Source of the DNA: Desulfococcaceae bacterium
GTDB taxonomy: Bacteria; Desulfobacterota; Desulfobacteria; Desulfobacterales; Desulfosalsimonadaceae
NCBI GenBank assembly: GCA_030145385.1
Contig: JAQYVU010000042.1
Coordinates: 1 to 35,909, forward strand
Direction of reading: 5' to 3'
DNA: 35,909 nt
The notes beneath the pieces were generated by a model that worked only from the letters and a program-made list of their open reading frames with translations, ran no database searches and was not told the origin of the DNA. How positions within the stretch are numbered: position 1 is the stretch's first letter; every line of letters starts with the position of its first letter. The translations under genes and the position numbers were made by a program. Below, in pieces: positions 1-6,551 of the stretch.

Positions 1-1
1 A

Positions 2-562
2 AACAGCAAGCATAAATTACCGGTTGCTCCTAACTTATTGAACCGTCAGTTTGCAGTGAGAGAACCGGACAGAGTGTATGTTTCGGATATTACGTACATC
101 TGGACCCATGAAGGCTGGTTGTATCTGGCTGTGGTCCTGGACCTGTTCTCACGTCAGATTGTAGGTTGGTCCTTGAGTAACCGGATGTCAAGACAACTGG
201 TCATAAATGCTTTGCGCATGGCAATCTGGCTGCGTCAGCCACTTTCGGGCCTGATATTCCACTCTGATAGGGGAAGTCAGTATTGCAGCAACGGTTTTCA
301 AAAGATGCTGAAAAGTCATGGGATGATCAGTAGCATGAGCCGGAAAGGTAATTGTTGGGACAATGCTGTTGCAGAGAGTTTTTTCGGCAGCTTGAAAACT
401 GAGAGAGTCTTTTTTTTAAGTTATCAGACCCGGGAGGAAGCCAAAAGGGACATCGTTGATTACATTGAAATGTTTTACAACAGCTATAGACGGCATTCCT
501 ATCTGGGTTATATTAGCCCAAAAGAATTTGAGGAATTGTGGCTTCTAAAAAAAGCCGCTTAA
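2..562 (+). CDS. IS3-family transposase OrfB, C-terminal part (5' end outside window)
   Basis: This is the catalytic DDE/RNase H-like integrase core of an IS3-group transposase, the enzyme that cuts and joins the element ends. The frame is open back to base 2 (the translation before the TTG at 38 reads [13 protein letters not shown], a typical OrfB stretch), so the TTG at 38 is not a true start and the gene runs off the window. Visible motifs are the first Asp in VSDITYI, the second Asp in FHSDRGSQY, and the Glu in [13 protein letters not shown], followed by the usual K/R spacing and the [19 protein letters not shown] tail. The 3' end looks intact: it stops just before the terminal repeat. 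In IS3 elements OrfB is normally made by frameshifting from OrfA, which is not in the window. Confidence 0.9.
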   Translation, partial: NSKHKLPVAPNLLNRQFAVREPDRVYVSDITYIWTHEGWLYLAVVLDLFSRQIVGWSLSNRMSRQLVINALRMAIWLRQPLSGLIFHSDRGSQYCSNGFQKMLKSHGMISSMSRKGNCWDNAVAESFFGSLKTERVFFLSYQTREEAKRDIVDYIEMFYNSYRRHSYLGYISPKEFEELWLLKKAA

Positions 563-569
563 CAAAAGT

Positions 570-593
570 GTCCACTTTTACTTGACCAGGTCA
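570..593 (+). repeat. Right terminal inverted repeat of the IS3 element
   Basis: The sequence TGTCCACTTTTA followed by CTTGACCAGGTCA has the form of IS3-group terminal repeats, which start TG and end CA. It begins 7 bases after the transposase stop codon. The matching left repeat is not in the window, so the pairing is inferred. Confidence 0.7.
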
Positions 594-1802
594 CCTGATA
601 TATTGAAAATTAGGACACAGGAAGCGTATCTCTTTACTGAAAAATATCGAAAAAGGTTTAAAGACAAAACATTCCCTAAAAATTCTGCAATTGCCAGTGC
701 TGACGGATTTGCCATAAACAGAGTTGATTATAAAAATTATAATGAGTCTGTTTTTTATTATGAGAAAAAGCCGCACACACACAAAGGGCAGTATTGGAAA
801 ATTGATTTCAATAAAACAATAAAAAATGATGAATTTGATTATCGATATATCATTATAGACAACTATAAAAATGAAATTCTAAAGCATGGTGGGAGTGTTT
901 TAGAATTAAAAGGAAGTACGGGTGTCTTTAAAATAAAGGACCAAGATTCTGAATTAATTATTAATTTGAGCGCTGACAGTAATTCTTTTTCAATTACCAT
1001 TATTAAAGAAGAGGTATTTAAACAATCCCTTGTCCTCTCTCCGGATAAAATAAAATCCGAACTGGATAAAAATGGAAAAATCACACTGAATGGAATCTAT
1101 TTTGACTATGATAAACCCACTCTAAAAAAAGAGTCTGACAAGGCAATTCTATCAACCGTCGCTTTAATGGAAAAATACCCGGATCTTGTCCTTGCAGTGC
1201 ATGGGCATACCGACGCCAAGGGGAATGACGCCTACAATCAAAAACTATCAACTGCAAGAGCAAAAGCCGTTAAAGAGGCGATAGAGGCAGAAGGTATCGA
1301 GAGTGCAAGATTAAACTCAAAAGGTTTTGGAGAGATGCAACCGATCGCATCCAATGAGAGCGATGAGGGAAGAGCTGAAAATAGACGAGTAGAGCTTCAT
1401 AAAGTGAGTGGAGGCAATAAAAAAGCAATCATCACAATAGACTTTATCAAACCTTTGCCAAATTCAGTGGTGGAAAGCAAATATAGTTATAACGATAGCT
1501 CTCTAAATATCCAGTACACCCGGCCCTATTCAGAAAAGCCTGAACTAAAAGAGTTTAAAGGGTTTTTAAAGGTACGAAATTATAATATAATGAATGGCTC
1601 TAAAGTGGATAGCAGTATCTCAAGAAAAGAGATTATCAAAAACTATGAGAATGTCTTAGAACTCTATAATGCCAAAATTGTGGGCCTTTATGGAAACACA
1701 CTCTATTTTGAAATCAAAGACAGGGGAGATGGTTTAAGCGTTTATGGGCTTATTGGTGGATATACGGGTGGTTATAACGTTAAATTTATAGTGGTAAAGT
1801 GA
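582..1802 (+). CDS. OmpA-family peptidoglycan-binding protein, 5' end cut off by the IS element
   Basis: The protein carries an OmpA C-terminal domain (about residues 168-275): IYFDYDKPTLKKES, then VHGHTDAKGNDAYNQKLSTARA, then GFGEMQP and the AENRRVEL end. In this family the domain binds the peptide stem of peptidoglycan and anchors envelope proteins. It is flanked by two related beta-rich domains: compare NYKNEILKHGGSVLELKG near residue 95 with NYENVLELYNAKIVGLYG near residue 352, each followed by a FKIKD/FEIKD strand. The open frame begins with TTG inside the IS terminal repeat, there is no signal peptide, and no in-frame ATG occurs before about residue 200. The native start and export signal were therefore probably lost to the insertion at 593/594. 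Base use is more AT-rich than in the sulfur genes. Whether any protein is still made is unknown, so this may be a pseudogene. Confidence 0.75.
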   Translation: MTRSPDILKIRTQEAYLFTEKYRKRFKDKTFPKNSAIASADGFAINRVDYKNYNESVFYYEKKPHTHKGQYWKIDFNKTIKNDEFDYRYIIIDNYKNEILKHGGSVLELKGSTGVFKIKDQDSELIINLSADSNSFSITIIKEEVFKQSLVLSPDKIKSELDKNGKITLNGIYFDYDKPTLKKESDKAILSTVALMEKYPDLVLAVHGHTDAKGNDAYNQKLSTARAKAVKEAIEAEGIESARLNSKGFGEMQPIASNESDEGRAENRRVELHKVSGGNKKAIITIDFIKPLPNSVVESKYSYNDSSLNIQYTRPYSEKPELKEFKGFLKVRNYNIMNGSKVDSSISRKEIIKNYENVLELYNAKIVGLYGNTLYFEIKDRGDGLSVYGLIGGYTGGYNVKFIVVK

Positions 1803-2195
1803 TATTAATTAATTAATCTTTGTGGAAAAGTTGATTTCTTCTCTTATCGCAAAAAAATCCTCATCCTTTTTGACTTTTTACATTAAAAGGTTGTTCCACG
1901 ATGTTAATTTCTTCACTATTGCAAAGCTTTTCAGAAGTGAAGCATGTCGATAACTTAACGTAACGCTGCTTGTCTTTTTATTATTGTGATTGGCACCAGA
2001 TGATGTGTTAAAAGAATTATCCAAATTATCAATTGGATGATGGGGAAAAAGCTGGAATTGCTTATTTTTTTGGGGTACTGAAAATCCAAATATATTTGAT
2101 ATGAAACGCTGTATTGCAACATTGGTCATAGTTTGAACAATACTGCCAAGGTAAGGAAGAAGGGGCTGAAAATGGTAAGAAACAAAAAAATAAAT
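1803..2195. other. AT-rich intergenic region without a supported gene
   Basis: About 390 bases between convergent genes. A short minus-strand frame at 1878-2129 has no recognisable product or convincing start. The plus strand near 2030-2190 has coding-like stretches broken by stops, which could be a decayed gene, but I cannot assign a family. No clear terminator hairpin was seen. Confidence 0.5.
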
Positions 2196-2870
2196 TTATG
2201 CCCAGTTCAGAATCTGAAAGTTGTTTCCAAACGCTCTTTTGAATTTCTTAAGATGATTTTTTGACGGGTTGATAACGTTTTTGTGAGTGCAGATCGACAA
2301 AAGCGGAATGTCGGCTGCGCTATCCGTGTAACCGTATATCTTATGCGGATTTTGAAGGATAACGTCACTGACCAGATCCACTTTTTTATGTCCATAACAA
2401 TGCTGTTTATAGATCAAGCCGCCCATTAGTGACTTTTCAATGGATCCGATAATTTTACATTTTTGAATACCAAGCCTTTTGCATATCATTTTAATCGCCC
2501 AGGTCGGTGCCCCGCTCACAATATAGACGTTATGTCCCGCATCCATATGAAATGCCAATTTATTTAATGCGTCCTGATAGACCGGCGCATCAGAAAGAGA
2601 GCAGTAAAAGCGGAGGAATTTTTGCCGGTCTTCTTTGAGCTCTTTGTTGCTGAGACCTGCCGTGGCAATCCACATAAAAATGGAATGACTGATAAACCTG
2701 AACCGAACCGGCAGGTAAAACAGCATGGCAACTGGTGATAGGAAATATGCCATGAATTTTCGGATGACACTGGAATTTAAACGATGCTTGATAAATTCAA
2801 ATCCTGAATCACGAGAAACGATTGTCAGGTCAAAATCAAAAAAAGCAACTATGTCAGAATGATGAGGCAT
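2196..2870 (-). CDS. HAD-superfamily subfamily IB phosphatase (SerB-like)
   Basis: A HAD-type phosphohydrolase of 224 residues, close in size to subfamily IB enzymes such as phosphoserine phosphatase. Motif I is FFDFDLTIV with nucleophile Asp12 and acid/base Asp14. The alpha-helical cap region spans about residues 25-95. Motif II is the Ser in YIVSGAP, motif III the Lys in GHKKVD, and motif IV is YTDSAADIPLL with its Mg-binding Asp. Subfamily IB members act on phosphoserine, phospholipids or related phosphomonoesters, and the substrate here cannot be told from sequence. A hydrophobic stretch (FMAYFLSPVAMLFYLPV, about residues 39-55) in the cap could touch the membrane, as in HAD-IB enzymes acting on lipid phosphates. 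The gene is 86 bases downstream of the FmdE-like gene and on the same strand, so co-transcription is possible. Confidence 0.85.
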   Translation of the reverse strand: MPHHSDIVAFFDFDLTIVSRDSGFEFIKHRLNSSVIRKFMAYFLSPVAMLFYLPVRFRFISHSIFMWIATAGLSNKELKEDRQKFLRFYCSLSDAPVYQDALNKLAFHMDAGHNVYIVSGAPTWAIKMICKRLGIQKCKIIGSIEKSLMGGLIYKQHCYGHKKVDLVSDVILQNPHKIYGYTDSAADIPLLSICTHKNVINPSKNHLKKFKRAFGNNFQILNWA

Positions 2871-2956
2871 TATGTTTCCTAATTGTCATGATTTTTCCAG
2901 CTCTTAAAATAGGCCGGATCAGATGAATTATTGCAGTGTCGTGGACAAGCAAAAAA

Positions 2957-4591
2957 TTATTTCCCAAACGGGCATTTGGGAAATGTACAGGTGTTGCAGT
3001 TTAAGCAAAATCCGCCGACTGCCATTTTTGCCAGATCCATCCGGGTAATCTTTTGTCCTGCCAGAATGCGGGGCAGCAGAAGATCAAAACTGGTTGTTTT
3101 ATGAAACAGAGCACATGCCGGTACCCCGATAACGTTTGCTAATCCGATTTTTCCCACCAGGGTCATAGCCCCGGGCAGAATCGGTGCGCCATATAGGGCA
3201 TTTTTCAGCCCGGCCTGAATCAGGCCTTTTCGTGTCTGGTCATCCGGATCCACAGAGAGTCCGGCGGTGGTGACAATCAGGTCAATTCCCATATCTACCA
3301 TGGATGTGACACTGTCGGCAATCTGGTCGGCATTATCGGCGACAATGGCGGAATGAGCGACGGTGCAGTTTAATTTTTCAACTTTGCTTCTGATGATCGG
3401 GTCAAATTTGTCCTCGATCAGGCCTGAAAAGACTTCTGTTCCTGTTACCAGGATTCCGACGCTGGCTGGTTTTAAGGGAATAATATCAAACAGAGGACCG
3501 CTACTCAGGCAGGCCATGGCCTGATGGAACTGGTCACTGGCAAGATATAGCGGAATCGCCCGGCATCCTGCAAACGGCCGGTCCCTGTCTACCAAAATAT
3601 TATTCTGCCGGCTGGTACACATCACATTGGGTACCAGGTTGAAATTTTGCAGTTGGACTTCATCAATCGTCAGCAGGCCGTTGATTTTGGCATAAAAGTC
3701 AATTTTTCCTTCTTTTGGCGGGGTTTTATAATATACTTCCGAACCCGCAATAACCCCGGCAAATGTGGTTACTGCGTCGTTTTCGTGGATCCATTTACTT
3801 GTGTCGACAGCGGTGTTACCTTCAACATAGAGGGACGATCGCCCCATCTGCTGCAGCCGGCAGAGATCACCGGCTTCAATCTTCTGGCCTGCTTTGAATT
3901 CAGGGCCTTTTGATTTTCCAGGCACAATTCGCGTCATGTCATGCAGGGCTTTTTCTCCAATTGCGTTTTCGACTGGTATGGATTCCAGGACAGGGGATGA
4001 TTGGGTATATTCGTGCGATTGAATGCCGGAACGGTATGGATTTTCCCCCTGGCATCCCCGGCAGATGGCGCCGTCGTTTTTTGGATATGCTTCTGTGCAG
4101 ATGGGACAGGCAGCAATGGCGCTTGAACTTTTCTTTTTTACATATTGCGGGCGGATATGCACCGGTGTGATGTTTAAAAACTGATCACCGGCTTCCTCAA
4201 TTTCGGCAAAAAGCTTGTCCGTATCCTGTTCCTGTTTGGTTTTATGTTTGAGAAACCAGGCTTTGATTTCCGGAAAGTTTTCAAGCTTTTCCAGATCAAT
4301 GGCCGCCCGCCATCCATCAAAGTTGTATTTGTCAAAAAGGCTGACTGCATATCGTCCCAGATTGGTTACCCGCATCCATCCGTTTCCGGTACTGCAAAGG
4401 GTGAGAAGCTGGACTGCATCCGGAAGACATTTTGTTGTTTCCACCAGCGCCTCAAACAGGGTGCCTTCGGGTAATTTGCATTTGACGGCTTCCACCATGT
4501 ATCCGCCAATCAAAAGGCCGGGAGCCGGATAGCCGTGAAAGGATTTTGCAAGTTCCTTAAATTCTGAAAAGGTGTAATTCCCAATATTCAT
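2957..4591 (-). CDS. FmdE-domain protein fused to a molybdopterin-binding (MoCF) domain
   Basis: A 544-residue fusion. Residues 1-150 resemble FmdE, the accessory subunit encoded with molybdenum formylmethanofuran dehydrogenase: an FHG...PGLLIGG start, then CLPDAVQLLTLCSTGNG. A zinc-ribbon-like motif follows (CPIC at 162-165, CRGC at 177-180). The second half carries a MoaB/MogA/MoeA-type molybdopterin-binding domain, seen as VGILVTGTEVFSG, LIVTTAGLSVDPDDQTRKG and APILPGAMTLVG. The C-terminus ends in a Cys cluster, CLNCNTCTFPKCPFG. Such fusions are common in anaerobic Desulfobacterota, and a role in delivering or processing the Mo/W-bis-PGD cofactor is likely but not proven. It sits downstream of the molybdoenzyme operon, separated by a terminator, so it probably has its own promoter. 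The PEG-type loop usually written TGGxSxGxxD is altered here (TTAGLSVDPDD). Confidence 0.8.
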   Translation of the reverse strand: MNIGNYTFSEFKELAKSFHGYPAPGLLIGGYMVEAVKCKLPEGTLFEALVETTKCLPDAVQLLTLCSTGNGWMRVTNLGRYAVSLFDKYNFDGWRAAIDLEKLENFPEIKAWFLKHKTKQEQDTDKLFAEIEEAGDQFLNITPVHIRPQYVKKKSSSAIAACPICTEAYPKNDGAICRGCQGENPYRSGIQSHEYTQSSPVLESIPVENAIGEKALHDMTRIVPGKSKGPEFKAGQKIEAGDLCRLQQMGRSSLYVEGNTAVDTSKWIHENDAVTTFAGVIAGSEVYYKTPPKEGKIDFYAKINGLLTIDEVQLQNFNLVPNVMCTSRQNNILVDRDRPFAGCRAIPLYLASDQFHQAMACLSSGPLFDIIPLKPASVGILVTGTEVFSGLIEDKFDPIIRSKVEKLNCTVAHSAIVADNADQIADSVTSMVDMGIDLIVTTAGLSVDPDDQTRKGLIQAGLKNALYGAPILPGAMTLVGKIGLANVIGVPACALFHKTTSFDLLLPRILAGQKITRMDLAKMAVGGFCLNCNTCTFPKCPFGK

Positions 4592-4641
4592 AATTTTTCA
4601 GTCAGGTATTTTAGGATTAAATTAAAAGCCGGAAACAGAAC

Positions 4642-4699
4642 GAACCTGGTACATTATTCATGAAATAATTAGGGCATACTATATCAATTAAACAGGTTC
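4642..4699 (-). promoter_or_regulatory. Inverted repeats in the leader of the FmdE-like gene
   Basis: GAACCTG at 4642-4648 pairs perfectly with CAGGTTC at 4693-4699. Inside the interval, ATTATT (4653-4658) and AATAAT (4664-4669) form a second small palindrome. The block lies between the upstream terminator and the FmdE-like start. It could be an operator pair or a folded 5' leader; no known riboswitch is recognised. Confidence 0.3.
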
Positions 4700-4711
4700 T
4701 GTCCAACAAAT

Positions 4712-4745
4712 AAAAAAACCACCCGCATGGCAGGTGGTTTTTTTA
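4712..4745 (-). terminator. Rho-independent terminator of the psrABC-like operon
   Basis: CCACC and GGTGG form the core stem around a short GC-containing loop, flanked by a run of A on one side and T on the other. It lies 37 bases beyond the stop codon of the NrfD/PsrC-like gene on the minus strand. Because both flanks are A/T runs it would work in either direction. Confidence 0.85.
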
Positions 4746-4781
4746 TTTGCAAATGAGCGAATCAATCGTGAGAAAATCGTG

Positions 4782-5972
4782 TTAATGAGCGTCGGCATCT
4801 AAAATCAGAAACCGCTCGGACAGGAAATAGAGAAACAGAAACAGACCCAGACCCAGTGCAAAGATCATCCATTCACCGGATGAAGGCACATAATGCATCA
4901 GGCCGTTTATGGCTTCAACCCCGGAACCTTCATTACCGGCCCGCATGGGCGGCATTTGACCGGCCACAATAAAATCGTAACGGGTAAAAAACATACCGAT
5001 CAGGAATGTTAATCCGGCAAGTCCCATGATTCTGATTTCTTTCGCTTTACTCGCTATCAATAGAGCAAGGGGCAGCACCAGGGCCATCAGGACTTCGCCG
5101 ATCCAGAAGTTGGCATATAGCGGGCCGCTTAAAAGCACAATCACCGAATCGTAAGCTTCCTTCGGCTCAGTGTACAGCGAAGAGATGATTTTCCAGAAAG
5201 AGAGAAAAATCATAATACCGATACACAATCCCATCAGCTTACCCAGGCTGCTCATGGCGTCTTTAAATTGATCCGGGACATTAAATTTATACACAATATT
5301 GTAAATTACCAGAAGCAAAGAAGCGCCGCCGGCAATTCCGGAAACCACCAGAAAGGTCGGAAAGTAGATGCCGTGGAAAAAAGGCCGGGCTGTTAACGAA
5401 CCAAAAACAAACCCCAGGTTGCTGGTTGCCATCACGCCGACCAGCAATGCGAGAAACCCGAGAACGGCTGCCAGTTTATGGTTGGTTCCGTTGGGATTGA
5501 ATACAACCAGGAGTTCGAGCCCCAGGATTAAAAGTTCAATCCCGTAAAAAATACCCATCCATACAATGGGGGCGCTGAAATTCGGGGAGATGAGAAACAG
5601 ATACATCAGCCGGAACGGATGTCCCAGTTCCATGCCGATCTGGGTAAATCCGGCCAGCAGAACGATAAACGCCATCAATACAATTCGTTTGCTGAGCCGG
5701 GCATATTGATGAAAACCAAATGCATGCCCCAGTCCGCCGATAAATGCAAGACCGGTGGATGTGATGACAAAATACGCGTAGGTGGCGATCAAAAGTCCCC
5801 AGGGGACCTGACGTGTCGCTCCGTAGACCGCCTCGTGCCCTTCAAAAATGACCCGAGCCACTCCGATAAGGCCGAGCACCAGTAGGACAGCTCCGGCGGC
5901 AATAAAAGGAATGGTGGGAACATCCCGGTTGATCCTGATTAAAGAACGTAAATTTTCAATCCGCGTGGACAT
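4782..5972 (-). CDS. NrfD/PsrC-type membrane subunit of a molybdenum oxidoreductase
   Basis: A polytopic membrane protein of 396 residues with about 8-10 hydrophobic helices, matching the NrfD/PsrC family. In polysulfide and thiosulfate reductases this subunit anchors the complex in the cytoplasmic membrane and exchanges electrons with the (mena)quinone pool on the outer face. Family-like segments include ATYAYFVITSTGLAFIGGLG, MELGHPFRLMYLFLISPNF and ISGIAGGAS-like stretches. The start is preceded by a GGAGGC ribosome site. It is the last gene of the operon, 9 bases after the iron-sulfur subunit, and is followed by a terminator. The order catalytic, iron-sulfur, membrane subunit is that of psrABC/phsABC. 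Which sulfur compound the complex handles is not visible. Confidence 0.88.
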   Translation of the reverse strand: MSTRIENLRSLIRINRDVPTIPFIAAGAVLLVLGLIGVARVIFEGHEAVYGATRQVPWGLLIATYAYFVITSTGLAFIGGLGHAFGFHQYARLSKRIVLMAFIVLLAGFTQIGMELGHPFRLMYLFLISPNFSAPIVWMGIFYGIELLILGLELLVVFNPNGTNHKLAAVLGFLALLVGVMATSNLGFVFGSLTARPFFHGIYFPTFLVVSGIAGGASLLLVIYNIVYKFNVPDQFKDAMSSLGKLMGLCIGIMIFLSFWKIISSLYTEPKEAYDSVIVLLSGPLYANFWIGEVLMALVLPLALLIASKAKEIRIMGLAGLTFLIGMFFTRYDFIVAGQMPPMRAGNEGSGVEAINGLMHYVPSSGEWMIFALGLGLFLFLYFLSERFLILDADAH

Positions 5973-5981
5973 ATTTGCCTC

Positions 5982-6536
5982 CTATAAAACATAAAAAAGT
6001 CTTGGGCGTGTATTTTTTTCAGGTTTGAGCTGCAAGTAGGGCCTGGAAGAAAGAAGCCGGCTGACCTTGCTGTTCGGGTCATTGAGATCACCGAACTCGC
6101 GAACTCTGACCGGGCAGGTTTCAACACATGCCGGTTCGCGGCCCTCACTTACCCGGTGCATGCAGAAAGTGCATTTTTCCACCGACTCATGATGCTCGCT
6201 GACAAACCGGGCATCATAGGGGCATGCGGTCATGCAGGCTTTACACAGAATACATTTTTTGTAGTCCACAAGAACAACACCTTCAGGGGTTGTAAAAGTC
6301 GCCTTTGTGGGGCAGACTTTTTCGCATGGCGCATTTTCACAATGCTGACATTGTGAAGTCTGGTACTCCTGATGCAGATGAGGGAATTTCCCCTGCAGGG
6401 GAAGCTCTGTGACCCAGATCCGGTAGGTGTCATCACCCACGGGCACAAAATTTTCGAATTTACAGGCGACTGTACAGGCCTTGCAGTTGAGGCATTTTTT
6501 CGTATCAAGCACAATGGCATATCGTTTGTTTTTCAT
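5982..6536 (-). CDS. Four-[4Fe-4S] ferredoxin-like subunit (PsrB/PhsB type)
   Basis: A 184-residue electron-transfer subunit with sixteen cluster cysteines in four groups: CLNCKACTVAC, CQHCENAPCEKVCP, CILCKACMTACP and CTFCM...ACVETCP. This is the layout of the DmsB/PsrB/NrfC family, which wires the molybdenum subunit to the quinone-reactive membrane subunit. There is no signal peptide, as expected: these subunits are exported as passengers of the Tat-targeted catalytic partner. The length is typical for the family. It sits 15 bases after the catalytic gene and 9 bases before the membrane-subunit gene, so the three are surely co-transcribed. Confidence 0.93.
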   Translation of the reverse strand: MKNKRYAIVLDTKKCLNCKACTVACKFENFVPVGDDTYRIWVTELPLQGKFPHLHQEYQTSQCQHCENAPCEKVCPTKATFTTPEGVVLVDYKKCILCKACMTACPYDARFVSEHHESVEKCTFCMHRVSEGREPACVETCPVRVREFGDLNDPNSKVSRLLSSRPYLQLKPEKNTRPRLFYVL

Positions 6537-6551
6537 AATTATCCTCGATCC

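Larger units (their letters stand above)
1..593 (+). mobile_element. Right end of an IS3-family insertion sequence
   Basis: The segment holds the 3' part of an IS3-type transposase gene followed within about 10 bases by a terminal-repeat-like sequence ending in TGACCAGGTCA at 593. The left end lies outside the window. Beyond 593 the sequence changes to an AT-rich OmpA-family reading frame that has no start of its own, which marks 593/594 as the likely insertion junction. Family membership is seen from the DDE domain of the encoded protein; the exact IS name cannot be given without a database. Confidence 0.85.

Noticed and set aside
1878-2129. Minus-strand frame of 83 codons
   Set aside because: No recognisable family, low-complexity composition and no ribosome site; treated as chance in AT-rich sequence.
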